A DNA stretch of 64,000 bases from Photobacterium sp. TLY01 (GTDB lineage Bacteria; Pseudomonadota; Gammaproteobacteria; Enterobacterales; Vibrionaceae). A model generated the notes under the pieces. The model ran no database searches. It saw only the letters and a program-made list of their open reading frames with translations, and was not told the origin of the DNA. The stretch lies in the NCBI RefSeq assembly GCF_021432065.1, contig NZ_CP090365.1:806001-870000 (forward strand). The letters are read 5' to 3'. Position 1 is the first letter of the stretch, and each line of letters begins with the position of its first letter. Shown here in pieces: positions 25,448 to 34,563 of the stretch. The translations under genes and the position numbers were made by a program.

Positions 25448-27019
25448 ATGGCCATGCAAATACAAAAAGGCAGACAAGCTGCTCATGTCTGTGCATCTCT
25501 AAAACCGGTGAAAATAATCGGAACATCTGTTCTGGTTATCTCGGTGTTGCTTTCATTTAACTCGCAAGCGAAGAATAAAAATGAGAATGACTACGATTTA
25601 CAACCCGTAGAAGAATTAGGAAAACGATTATTCTTTGAAAATATTTCCGATCCCAACCGAATGTCCTGTGCGACTTGTCACGCGCCAAACACGGGCGGTA
25701 CGTACAATGTCTCTGGTGTGAATTTACATCAGGTGGCAGTGACTGGTGCCAGACCACATTTAAGGCCGCAAGACTTAGCTGATGGGCAGGAAAAAACGAC
25801 GGTTAAAAATGCCGGCGGTCTGAAGCCGCCGACGAATCAATATGTTAGCTTTCTACATGACGGAGAAGCAAAAGGTCTGAAAAAACTCCAGCTGTCAGGT
25901 CAGGGGCCGTGTGTTTTTTTCCCCTGCGGAGGCGCATTCTGGAATGGTCGTGCGAATGGAGACATTGTCGAAAATACCAATTTAGTTTTTGATGCTGGCG
26001 ATGCCAGCTGGCATAAAAAAGCACTTTATTCTAAGTATCTTGGTCCTCTTGCCGATCAGGCCTTTGCCAGCCCATTTTTGAACCCTGTCGAGCAAAACCA
26101 TAAGAGCAAAGAAGATGTGTGCCTCCAGGTAGAGTCGACTAAATGGGGTAAAGAATTGTATTACCAGTCATGGGGTGTGAGTTTATCTTGTCAGTCTGAA
26201 GATGAATCGGCCACGGCTTTTGCACGCTTTGCTGTTGCTTTGGCGGCATGGCAAATGTCTGAAGACAATAACCGGTTTAATTCAAAACGTGATAGCGCAA
26301 TAGCTGAAGATGCGAAGCATGAAGATCCGGTGGAATTTCCGTTAGCAGGTTTCACCGACCTCGAAAATGAAGGGCATGACCTGTTTTACGGTCAGGCTGG
26401 GTGTTTCATTTGCCATAACAGCAATGGTGCCAATGGAACGCACCCACTGGAGCGGTATACTGATGACAGCTATCACGCGATTGGCGTACCAAGAAACTAT
26501 GAATTACCGGGTTCTCCATTACCGGATATCGGATTACATCCAACGCTGATCAATTTGGGTTTAAATCCAAATGCCAGTTTACCATTCCCCCCTTTCAATA
26601 TTCAGAATGCCTTTATTGGTGCCCACAAAACACCAACACTGCGCAATGTGGATCTACGTCCGGGTAAAGGGTTTACCAAAGCGTATGCTCACAATGGCTG
26701 GTTCAAGAGTCTGGAAAGTATTGTGCACTTTTACAATACCTCAGATGTTGATGGTCAGACTGCGGCAGATTTTGGTGTGATACGTTGCCCTGCGGGTATC
26801 GTGACTGAAAAAGATGCACTGGCCAATAATTGCTGGCCTGCACCTGAAGTGCCCGATGCGCCGCTATTGACCATTGGCGGCGTAACAGGTGATCTGGGAT
26901 TAAATGCTCATGAAGAAGCGGCGCTCGTTGCATATCTGAAAACACTCACTGACACCACGACAGTGGAAGCACCTAAACCCTACAAAAGTTCCAGCAACGC
27001 ATCGAAAAATGGCAAGTAA
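25448..27019 (+). CDS. Dihaem cytochrome-c peroxidase / MauG-type protein
   Basis: A 523-residue exported protein. The start at 25448 gives a basic N-terminus followed by a hydrophobic stretch (KIIGTSVLVISVLLSF, about 23-37), cleaved near residue 41. Two c-type haem sites are visible: CATCH (74-78) and CFICH (319-323). The C-terminal repeat carries family landmarks KTPTLRNVDL and AHNGWFKSLESIVHFYN. An internal GPCVFFPCGG segment (about 154-162) is an extra cysteine pair. Such proteins reduce H2O2 or oxidise protein or small substrates in the periplasm. It is followed by a terminator. A longer relative lies at 27828 on the other strand. The substrate is not readable. Confidence 0.87.
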   Translation: MAMQIQKGRQAAHVCASLKPVKIIGTSVLVISVLLSFNSQAKNKNENDYDLQPVEELGKRLFFENISDPNRMSCATCHAPNTGGTYNVSGVNLHQVAVTGARPHLRPQDLADGQEKTTVKNAGGLKPPTNQYVSFLHDGEAKGLKKLQLSGQGPCVFFPCGGAFWNGRANGDIVENTNLVFDAGDASWHKKALYSKYLGPLADQAFASPFLNPVEQNHKSKEDVCLQVESTKWGKELYYQSWGVSLSCQSEDESATAFARFAVALAAWQMSEDNNRFNSKRDSAIAEDAKHEDPVEFPLAGFTDLENEGHDLFYGQAGCFICHNSNGANGTHPLERYTDDSYHAIGVPRNYELPGSPLPDIGLHPTLINLGLNPNASLPFPPFNIQNAFIGAHKTPTLRNVDLRPGKGFTKAYAHNGWFKSLESIVHFYNTSDVDGQTAADFGVIRCPAGIVTEKDALANNCWPAPEVPDAPLLTIGGVTGDLGLNAHEEAALVAYLKTLTDTTTVEAPKPYKSSSNASKNGK

Positions 27020-27038
27020 TTAATCGACCGATAAAAAG

Positions 27039-27067
27039 AAAAGCGAGATGATTATCTCGCTTTTTTT
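27039..27067 (+). terminator. Strong intrinsic terminator
   Basis: AAAAGCGAGAT (27039-27049) pairs with ATCTCGCTTTT (27054-27064), loop GATT. The T-run continues through 27067. It ends the dihaem gene transcript 20 bp after its stop. Confidence 0.88.
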
Positions 27068-27082
27068 CTTCTTTATTTTGCC

Positions 27083-27619
27083 TTATTTTCTGGGCCCAAC
27101 CGGCACCATGATGTGTTCATAAGGGGTGCCTTTCCACATCACATATGGCCCACCATTGTTGGGGTCGGTCGGAAGCGAGTCGAGTAAGGTTTTATCTGGT
27201 GTGATAATCATTAAATGTGGTCCTTCAACCACCCATTGATTATCTGCAGTTTCACCTTCCGCATAGGGGTCAGTATTACTGGCGCCGCCATCGCCAGCCA
27301 ACATGTAAGATATCCCTATGGTCTTCGTCTCAACGGGTTCTTTCTTCATCCAGGCCTGTGCCCATGCCATCCACGGACCATCCATGCACATCGGGGCGGT
27401 CCCTTCGAGTTGAGGCGGGGTTGGAAAGCAGGTGTAAGCACTGGAGCCTTCTTGTAAGACATTGTTATCCCAGTCCATTACAGTAACTTTATCTCTGAGT
27501 GTAGGAGGAGCGGCACTCAAAGCATCCTCCAGCATGGCTTGTTTGTCATCGGCACTGACGATAGCAGGAATCCCTGCTGTCACAAGCAATGCCAGCGACA
27601 GATATCTGGCAAGTTTCAT
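27083..27619 (-). CDS. Exported protein of unknown function
   Basis: A 178-residue protein with a signal peptide (MKLARYLSLALLVTAGIPAIVSA, cleaved before DDKQ). The mature part has a two-cysteine segment (AYTCFPTPP and APMCMDGPW), Trp-rich GPWMAWAQAWM, then GISYMLAGDGGASNTDPYA and a HLMIITPD strand ending in YEHIMVPVG. I do not assign a domain. It lies between the two dihaem peroxidase genes, 208 bp upstream of the 723-residue one on the same strand, so a shared periplasmic role is possible but unproven. Confidence 0.65.
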   Translation of the reverse strand: MKLARYLSLALLVTAGIPAIVSADDKQAMLEDALSAAPPTLRDKVTVMDWDNNVLQEGSSAYTCFPTPPQLEGTAPMCMDGPWMAWAQAWMKKEPVETKTIGISYMLAGDGGASNTDPYAEGETADNQWVVEGPHLMIITPDKTLLDSLPTDPNNGGPYVMWKGTPYEHIMVPVGPRK

Positions 27620-27827
27620 ACCGTTATCCTTAGTCGAATGACGGTGCTGAGCAGGTTACGAGTAAAGTATAGTCGCGCTGAAACAGGATAATCATTGTGT
27701 ATTCGATTGCGGTACAGATCATGCTGATGGCTGAGATTACGGTGTAAGTGCTATCCCGGCGATGCCAGTCAAGGCCACACGAACGGTTTGGCCCTGACTG
27801 GTGTGATTGCTCTGGATTGCCGTAACG

Positions 27828-29999
27828 TTACAGCGGTCCTCCCTGATTGAACAAATCGCCTGAGTTTGCCCAGCATTGACTGAAGGGTAAACCGGACGCT
27901 CCGACAGCCGGCAGGGTAATCAGAATGTCATCGGCGCGATTATCATTGTTGCTGTCCTGATCGAGATGGCCATTGGAAACCGTTAAGCTCGGGTGGTCGA
28001 ATGGTGCTTGTGCACAGCGTACCCGCTCATCGGTTAAGGTTTTCAGGAAAGCCACTAAATCGGCTTGTTCCTGAGAGCTTAAACCCAGCGGCCCGATGTC
28101 CGGATCCAGATTGGAGCCATTACCGCCAAAACCAGAGTTATTGTCTGACTCAGTGCCTCTGCGGTTTCCTCCCCGGTTGTAGAATTCGACAACCTGCTCC
28201 AGCGTCGCGGCACCGCCACTGTGGAAATACGGTGCTGTTAACGCAATGTTCCGCAACCCGGGCGTTTTAAAGGCACCGTCGACAGCATCACGTTCCAGAC
28301 CGGCGATGACCCGATCTCTTAGCGCATTGGTTTGCTGCGCGGAGTCGCAAGGGAGATCAGGAAGTACAGGAACCTCAAAGGTGCAGGGATCAACGTCAAA
28401 GGGATCGGGCGCATTATTACCGAGTAAAATATCAAAATACTGGCGGGTAAAAGACAGCGGGTTACCCCAGGGGTCAACAGCACCGACACCCAGATCCTCT
28501 TTGGTTGGCCTCACGCCAATGTTGTAGAAGCCGTTATCGTAGAGTGCAACCTGGTTGTCGCCCATGATCATTCGCTCGACAAGACCTTCTTCCTGATTCT
28601 CCGCTTGCAGGTGAATAGCGGCAGAAGTGAACTCTGGGCCTTTGTGACAGTTGACGCATTTCCCTTTATCAATGAATACCATCAGCCCTTGTTTTTCCTG
28701 TTCAGACAGCGCATTTTCATCTGGTTCAATGGCCGGTGAGCAAGAAGGTTCATGGCATCCTCTGAAACGGTCAAACGCTGTATCATCGGAAATGAGCTCC
28801 GCTTCGTAGAGCATGATGGCAATGCCCCAGAACAGAGAAAAGTTGATCTCGGTTTGGGTATAGCCCTGACTGTCACTCACCAGTACCGGTTCGCTGCCGC
28901 TGTTATCAATGACAAAGTTGCCCCGGGCTGCCCAGTATTGCGGCTCGAAAGCCATTCGAATCAACTGAGCGTAGCTGGCTCGCAAACCTTTGCCGCTGGG
29001 ATGAACCAGATCAGACAGGTGGCTGTCATTGCTAGCGACATCCTGCTGTGCCAGTGGTTTCAGGCTCACAAGGCGTCGACCAAGATCGGCAAACTGTCTG
29101 CCAGCACAAGACATTTCAAAGTCGCTTAATGCAGGCCCGACAGCCTGAGATGCCAGACTGGCGTTGTTGAGATCGATCCGGACAAGTTCAGGGGTACGAC
29201 CGTTCAGGACCATCACCCTCGCTTGCTCATTACGACGTCCGAACGGGTCAGTGCCGTTAAAGATATTATTGGCGCGACCATCCCAAAAGTTTCTGAAGTT
29301 AAAGACAGCATTGATGACCGTTGGGGTGTTCCTCGGCTCGACTTTTCGCGTCGCCAGGTTGGACTGAGTATGGAAAATGTTGCCTTCCGGGTCACCGCAA
29401 TACTCATTCAGATCCCTGGGAATCACAGTGCCGAATGAACCATCAAAGGTGCCTGGTGATGTGGCGGAGTCATTGGTGGAGTACACAATGGCTGAATTGC
29501 GATCATCCTTATCAACCAGTTGGTGAAATGGAAAATCATCCGGGGTGAGCGTAATATTGGCCCGGGCGACTTGGTTACTTGCAGTGAAGCCCTCAGTCCC
29601 TGCCGGACCGGGGGGGACGCTGCCACCAAACTCAGTATCAGGGGCGGGATTGCGGTTGGCATCGACTCGCAGCAGGCCAGGAGTAAGAATATTGGTGATC
29701 CTGCCATCAGCCCCCGCCTTGAAGTGGCAACTGGCACAGGCTTGTCCGTCACTGCCGACCTGTTGATCCCAAAATAAGGCTTTGCCAAGTTTTATGGCAA
29801 TGTTTTTGTCTCTGACAATGCCGGTTAAATCAGGTAGAGGTGCCTGAAGATTCGTGAGTGCTTCAGGAATCAAACTTTCTATTGGTTCTGGTTCTTCGGC
29901 CGGTATTTCAGATTGTGCAAAAAATACAGCCCCTAAGCTAAAACATGCAATAGTGCAACCGATCGCACCAAAGCGCATTGCTTTATTATTTTGTCCCAT
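27828..29999 (-). CDS. Large dihaem cytochrome-c peroxidase / MauG-type protein
   Basis: A 723-residue exported protein, much longer than classic ~330-residue CcpA. A signal or anchor segment occupies about residues 8-30 (FGAIGCTIACFSLGAVFFA). Haem sites are CASCH (88-92) and CVNCH (448-452). A further CHEPSC (415-420) has cysteines but no CxxCH. The FHSGGAATLEQVVEFYNRGG block and LSSQEQADLVAFLKTL are typical MauG/peroxidase C-terminal features. The ~350 residues between the haems are an enlarged insertion. The ATG follows a GAGGG ribosome site. It is transcribed toward 27619 and away from the PEP-CTERM gene. Confidence 0.88.
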   Translation of the reverse strand: MGQNNKAMRFGAIGCTIACFSLGAVFFAQSEIPAEEPEPIESLIPEALTNLQAPLPDLTGIVRDKNIAIKLGKALFWDQQVGSDGQACASCHFKAGADGRITNILTPGLLRVDANRNPAPDTEFGGSVPPGPAGTEGFTASNQVARANITLTPDDFPFHQLVDKDDRNSAIVYSTNDSATSPGTFDGSFGTVIPRDLNEYCGDPEGNIFHTQSNLATRKVEPRNTPTVINAVFNFRNFWDGRANNIFNGTDPFGRRNEQARVMVLNGRTPELVRIDLNNASLASQAVGPALSDFEMSCAGRQFADLGRRLVSLKPLAQQDVASNDSHLSDLVHPSGKGLRASYAQLIRMAFEPQYWAARGNFVIDNSGSEPVLVSDSQGYTQTEINFSLFWGIAIMLYEAELISDDTAFDRFRGCHEPSCSPAIEPDENALSEQEKQGLMVFIDKGKCVNCHKGPEFTSAAIHLQAENQEEGLVERMIMGDNQVALYDNGFYNIGVRPTKEDLGVGAVDPWGNPLSFTRQYFDILLGNNAPDPFDVDPCTFEVPVLPDLPCDSAQQTNALRDRVIAGLERDAVDGAFKTPGLRNIALTAPYFHSGGAATLEQVVEFYNRGGNRRGTESDNNSGFGGNGSNLDPDIGPLGLSSQEQADLVAFLKTLTDERVRCAQAPFDHPSLTVSNGHLDQDSNNDNRADDILITLPAVGASGLPFSQCWANSGDLFNQGGPL

Positions 30000-30075
30000 T
30001 ATTATTCCCTCGCATTAATAAACGACAATCAATGCTTACTTCAGAGATTTTATTATTGGTTAATGTTAAATAAAC

Positions 30076-30774
30076 CTATGAATTAATTTTAAGACGTCTT
30101 CTTAGCGACACACCTGCTCCAAATAAAAGAGTCGTGAACAGAAGCAGAGAGCCGGGTTCCGGAACTTGATACGTACCATCAAAATATAAGTCGGTGTAAT
30201 AATGATCGGTTAAATGCAGTCCAGGACCATTGTCTTTCAGGGTATAGGTAAAGGATAGAATAGAACCATGTGAGAACTCGCTGATGTTGAATCCTAACGC
30301 GAGTCCATGTGAAAAGAACGCTTGAGTCACAGAGTTATTGAGGGCTAGGCCATAGTAGAAAAAATTTCCGGCAAGATCATAGCTGTCATTGATTTCCCAA
30401 CTGTCGGCACTGTTTCCGGCATTATAGGCATAATCGTCATCGCCGTAAAAATCAATGACTGCATCGAGTACACCAACAATCTGTATATCGGTGAAGCTAC
30501 TGCCTGTGTTATTTTTGATGTTCCACTGTAATGTGCCGTAATTATCACCATCAAGCGCTGATGTGAAAGAGGTAACAAAGTTATAGGGAACGTCACTATA
30601 GCCAATGCCGTAATTGTCAAGCGGTGTGTCTACATAAACATCTGTATTGTTGGGTGAAAAAAAGCTGGAAAACGCAAAGATGTCGACCAGACCTGCCTGT
30701 GAGGCTGATGATAACAAGAGCCCAGAGACATATAAGCCAGTGCGAACAGTTCGAAACTTAGATGACATTTTCAT
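30076..30774 (-). CDS. PEP-CTERM sorting-domain exported protein
   Basis: A 232-residue secreted protein with a signal peptide (cleaved near SASQA). The C-terminus is a PEP-CTERM tripartite sorting signal: VPEPGS at 204-209, a hydrophobic segment (LLLFTTLLFGAGVSL) and an Arg-rich tail (RRRLKINS). This signal is processed by an exosortase, and the genus of the host usually carries one elsewhere. The central region is Asp/Asn/Tyr/Phe-rich with Ser/Thr patches and no recognised fold. It is the first gene upstream of the large dihaem peroxidase, 76 bp away, so cotranscription is likely. An exosortase gene is not in this window. Confidence 0.75.
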   Translation of the reverse strand: MKMSSKFRTVRTGLYVSGLLLSSASQAGLVDIFAFSSFFSPNNTDVYVDTPLDNYGIGYSDVPYNFVTSFTSALDGDNYGTLQWNIKNNTGSSFTDIQIVGVLDAVIDFYGDDDYAYNAGNSADSWEINDSYDLAGNFFYYGLALNNSVTQAFFSHGLALGFNISEFSHGSILSFTYTLKDNGPGLHLTDHYYTDLYFDGTYQVPEPGSLLLFTTLLFGAGVSLRRRLKINS

Positions 30775-31489
30775 GATATACCCCTGCTTGATTAGTATTT
30801 AATTATCTCCCGTCCAATTAATGCTAAATTCATGCCGCTTATGTTTCGTGGGTTAAGATATTGATTATGTTCTTATTTTATTAGTTATCTTGATGGTTTT
30901 TCTTGTGGTGTAATTTTTTCTGACAGTTATTCAGAAGCAGTATCTGCAACTTTGTTATAGCAAGTTATTACTGTGTTTTCTTAATTCTTACCATGAATAT
31001 CAATGGATTGGTGGGTTTGTGTGGGGTTTTTATACGGAGTGATGAATGAAAAGCCAGGGAGCATTGGTACGGCCTGGATCTTTTATATTTTTGGGTTGAT
31101 GTAATTTATATTGACTGTATCTATGGCTGATGTTTTCAATGTTATTTTTTGATTGTTATAAAAACGCCGTTGATAATAATTGCCATTATTATTCTTGTTG
31201 CGCTGCTTATTCTGTGAATATTTGACTGGCAGTTGAATATTATGATTCTGGATGTTTTGAATTTCATGTCATCGGTGTACTGTTTATGATTCATTGCTGC
31301 ATGGCTCGTTTGTCAGCAGCACGGACAAGAGCAGCTAATTCCGCTGTAACAAGCCATGTCAGAGGCCGATAATCAGTTGTTCAGTGACAAAAAGACTCTG
31401 AAAACGAATGCTTATCGCGACTGGACTCACTATATTGAGTGAAGTATCCGCATATTCAAGACGTATTCTGAACGATAACTGCACAAGGC
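30775..31489. other. 715-bp AT-rich spacer with no gene seen
   Basis: It separates the PEP-CTERM gene from the MATE gene, which diverge, so both promoters must lie here. A weak CCAGG/CCTGG hairpin (31054-31077) with a T-rich tail is present but has too few pairs to call. No coding frame, tRNA or recognisable riboswitch is visible. Confidence 0.45.
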
Positions 31490-32914
31490 ATGGCGATGAC
31501 AGACAGACAAAACCGGTTTCTTGAAGGCCCCATTAACAAAGTACTTATCTCGTTAGCGGTTCCCATTATTCTGACCAATATTCTTCAGTCGGCCTATCAG
31601 CTGACAGATGCTTTTTGGGTGGGACGCTTGGGCGCATCTGAAGTAGCTGCGGTGTCTGTCAGCATGCCCGTGACTTTTCTGGTGATTGCGTTAGGTTCGG
31701 GTTTAGCTATGGCGGGCGCAACGCTATCGGCACAATACATGGGGGCAGGACGCCGGGACAAAGTGAACCATGTCGCGGCCCAAACCATGCTGATGGTCGC
31801 GGTCACCTCGGCTGTGCTGGGGTTCACCGGTTATCTGCTGTCACCCTATTTCCTGACTTTACTGGGTGTGAGCGAGAAGGTGTATGACGATGCACTCAAG
31901 TTCATGCACGTGTCGTTTATCGGGGTGATTTTCGTTTTTTTATTTGCCATGTTTCAGTCTCTGATGCGGGGGATCGGGCAGATCAAGATCCCACTGATGA
32001 TTGTCTTCGGCACTGTGATCCTCAACTTTTTTCTCGACCCTTTGTTTATTTTCGGCCTTGGCAGTTTTGAAGGACTGGGGGTCATGGGCGCAGCACTGGC
32101 GACACTGGTCACCCAATCCATCGCTGCAATACTGGGCCTGACGGTGTTCATGCGGGGCAGACATGGCATTCAGCTCGAATGGCACAACTTCAAACCCGAT
32201 TTTGCCTATATCAAAAGGGCGTTTTTTCTGGGGGTGCCTGGCTCGGTAGAGCTGTCTGCCCGGGCTTTGGGAATGATCATTCTGTCGTTTCTGGTCGCGA
32301 GTTTCGGGACAGTGACCATTGCCTCTTATGGCGTGGGTTCCAACCTGCTGCAGTTTGTCATGATTCCGGCCATGGGACTGTCGATGGCGGTATCGACCTT
32401 GGTGGGGCAAAACATAGGCGCGAACCAGATTGAGCGGGCTGAAAAAATCACCTTGCTGGGAACGCTGTGGGGCTTTCTCGGTCTGACGGTGATCGGCATC
32501 GTTTTCTATGTGTTCGCGCCTCATCTGATCGCTGTGTTTATCCCGGATGATCCTGAGGTGATCCAAGAAGGTGCCCACTTTTTACGGACGATGTGCCTGA
32601 CGTGGGGCGGTATTGGGGTCCAGCTTTGCGTCGTCTCCGCGTTTCGGGCGTCGGGCAATATGCAGAATGCCATGATGGTGGCACTGGTGTCACAATGGAT
32701 GGTGCAATTTCCGCTGGCGTATGTGTTGTCAAAACACACGGCGTTGCAGGACAACGGGATCTGGTGGTCTTTTGCCGTGACCAATGTGGTGGTCGCCATT
32801 TTTGCGTTTTGCTGGTTTAAGCGCGGGACCTGGAAAAAGACCCGCCTGACTGAAGAAGAGCAACAAATTGTGCATATCACGGATGAAGCCTTGATCGAAA
32901 AAGGCAATCAGTAG
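31490..32914 (+). CDS. MATE family efflux transporter
   Basis: A ~474-residue membrane protein with twelve predicted segments in two pseudo-repeats. The N-terminal pattern FLEGPINKVLISLAVPIILTNILQSAYQLTDAFWVGRLG matches the NorM/DinF-related MATE fold. Members export drugs and organic cations in exchange for Na+ or H+. The ATG at 31490 (MAMTDRQNR) overlaps the ribosome-site region; the ATG at 31496 has better spacing from AAGG. It is convergent with an AraC-type gene, 29 bp away. Confidence 0.93.
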   Translation: MAMTDRQNRFLEGPINKVLISLAVPIILTNILQSAYQLTDAFWVGRLGASEVAAVSVSMPVTFLVIALGSGLAMAGATLSAQYMGAGRRDKVNHVAAQTMLMVAVTSAVLGFTGYLLSPYFLTLLGVSEKVYDDALKFMHVSFIGVIFVFLFAMFQSLMRGIGQIKIPLMIVFGTVILNFFLDPLFIFGLGSFEGLGVMGAALATLVTQSIAAILGLTVFMRGRHGIQLEWHNFKPDFAYIKRAFFLGVPGSVELSARALGMIILSFLVASFGTVTIASYGVGSNLLQFVMIPAMGLSMAVSTLVGQNIGANQIERAEKITLLGTLWGFLGLTVIGIVFYVFAPHLIAVFIPDDPEVIQEGAHFLRTMCLTWGGIGVQLCVVSAFRASGNMQNAMMVALVSQWMVQFPLAYVLSKHTALQDNGIWWSFAVTNVVVAIFAFCWFKRGTWKKTRLTEEEQQIVHITDEALIEKGNQ

Positions 32915-32943
32915 CCCAGCAGCGTGCTGTTACTCGCGTACTG

Positions 32944-33759
32944 TTACTCGATAGAACGTTGCTGTTTAAACTGCTGCGGGGTCAGTTTGAAGGCCAGCCG
33001 AAATGCTTCAATGAAAGCCGAAACAGACTGGTAACCGACTTCATGGGCTGCATCCTGCACCGGTAAACCCTGCTCAAGCAGCGTCATTGCCGTCATAAGC
33101 CGCAGGCGCTGCCGCCATTGCGGAAAGGTCAGCTGTATTTCTTTCTGAAACACCCGGGACAATGTCCGTTCAGTTGCACCGGTCTGCCGGGCCCATTGCG
33201 CCAGTGTTTTTGTGCTGCCGGGATCACTCAGCAGCGCATCGACGATAGGCGCAAGCCGGCGGTCTTGCGGCATGGGCAACTCCAGTGAACTGTCTTTTTC
33301 GGCGTTTAACTCATCTTCCAGCACAGCCAGCAAGCGTAAGATGCCGGGTGGCTGCACTTGATCGCGCAAAACGGATTGCCTGAGTTTCAGGATCAGTTCG
33401 CGGAAAAACGGCGTCACTTCAATCGGCTGGCTGGAAGTCGGTAAGCGGATTAGGAACTCAGGGTTCAGGTATACGGCGATAAAGGTGGTGTCCTGCAACG
33501 CCCTGGACTCGTGCCGGGTGTGTGCCGGGATAAACAATGCTCTGTGGTGCGGGATATAGAACTGATGGGTACCCGTACTGCACCTCAATAATCCTCTGGA
33601 TGGAAAGATTATCTGATGCCACGGGTGTTGATGCGCTTCGTCGTGAAAGCCTTTAGGCATCATCAGGGTATTGATCAGAAGGGGTTGCCAGGCATAACTC
33701 GCAATCAGCGCATTGCCGTCAGGTGTTGCATATGTCTTTTTATCGATATTTTTTGTCAT
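32944..33759 (-). CDS. AraC family transcriptional regulator
   Basis: A 271-residue regulator. Residues about 30-120 are a cupin-like sensor (EAHQHPWHQIIFPSRGLLRC, HHRALFIPAHTRHESRAL). Two C-terminal helix-turn-helix motifs are visible: KTLAQWARQTGATERTLSRVFQKEI and VQDAAHEVGYQSVSAFIEAFRLAFKLTPQQF. Ligand and targets are not evident. It is divergent from a glutamine-amidotransferase gene at 33844 with an 84-bp spacer, which makes that gene a plausible target. Confidence 0.9.
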   Translation of the reverse strand: MTKNIDKKTYATPDGNALIASYAWQPLLINTLMMPKGFHDEAHQHPWHQIIFPSRGLLRCSTGTHQFYIPHHRALFIPAHTRHESRALQDTTFIAVYLNPEFLIRLPTSSQPIEVTPFFRELILKLRQSVLRDQVQPPGILRLLAVLEDELNAEKDSSLELPMPQDRRLAPIVDALLSDPGSTKTLAQWARQTGATERTLSRVFQKEIQLTFPQWRQRLRLMTAMTLLEQGLPVQDAAHEVGYQSVSAFIEAFRLAFKLTPQQFKQQRSIE

Positions 33760-33843
33760 ACTATCGCTACCTGACTAGAACGTTTGGCGCATAGTATGGG
33801 TTGTGTCATCGAAACTCAAATACAAAAATGCGAAGGAAAAGCC

Positions 33844-34563
33844 ATGAAAGTACATTTTGTGATGCATGAAGCGTTTGAAGGACCAGGTGCTTTATTACAG
33901 TGGATCGATCAGCGTAACTACTCGACATCCTATTCGCGTGTTTATCTGGGCGAGGTATTGCCAGAGCGCGGCGATGATATGGATCTGCTGATTGTACTGG
34001 GTGGCCCGCAAAGTCCGGCAACTACCAGGGAAGCGTGTCCGCACTTTGATGCCGCAGCGGAAATAGCACTGATCAAAAAAGCGGTTGCGAGTAGAACACC
34101 CGTGGTTGGATTTTGCCTGGGAGCACAGCTTCTTGGCGAAGCGTTAGGTGCGCCATTCAGTCAGAGTCTGGAACCGGAAGTGGGTTGTTTTCCTATCGTT
34201 CTCAATAAGCATGCAAGGCTGGATCGCAAGTTTGAAGGGTTTCCACCTGAGCTGATTGTCGGTCACTGGCACAATGACATGCCAGGCCTGACGCCCGACT
34301 GCCAGGTGCTGGCAACCAGCCTGGGCTGTCCGCGTCAGATTGTGCGTTACACCCCATTTGCTTATGGTTTCCAGTGCCATCCCGAGTTTACCCGCGACTC
34401 GGTGGAAGGCCTCATCAGGCATTCTGGCGACGATCTCAACAATCACGAGAATAAGCCATTTATCCAGACAGCGGATCAACTTCGCCAAGCCGATTACAGT
34501 GAAATGAACCGCGCCTTATTCAGTTTCCTGGATGCGCTGGTGGCTGAATCTCAGTACAGATGA
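33844..34563 (+). CDS. Class I glutamine amidotransferase domain protein
   Basis: A 239-residue protein with the class-I amidotransferase fold: nucleophile Cys in GFCLGAQLLGEALG near residue 95, and the His of GFQCHPEFT near 177 with the adjacent glutamate. Such stand-alone proteins are often annotated as GMP synthase-like or gamma-glutamyl hydrolases of unknown substrate. The ATG at 33844 has a GAAGGA ribosome site; the frame extends upstream to 33784 without a good site. Its 3' end overlaps the convergent LysR gene by 48 bp. Confidence 0.85.
   Translation: MKVHFVMHEAFEGPGALLQWIDQRNYSTSYSRVYLGEVLPERGDDMDLLIVLGGPQSPATTREACPHFDAAAEIALIKKAVASRTPVVGFCLGAQLLGEALGAPFSQSLEPEVGCFPIVLNKHARLDRKFEGFPPELIVGHWHNDMPGLTPDCQVLATSLGCPRQIVRYTPFAYGFQCHPEFTRDSVEGLIRHSGDDLNNHENKPFIQTADQLRQADYSEMNRALFSFLDALVAESQYR

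Noticed and set aside
31054..31077. CCAGG/CCTGG hairpin in the spacer upstream of the MATE gene
   Set aside because: Only five to six pairs with a 14-nt loop; not enough to call a terminator or small RNA.
31940..32578. 212-codon minus-strand frame inside the MATE gene
   Set aside because: Composition (His, Gln, Arg rich) is typical of antisense to membrane-protein codons; the plus-strand gene is clear.
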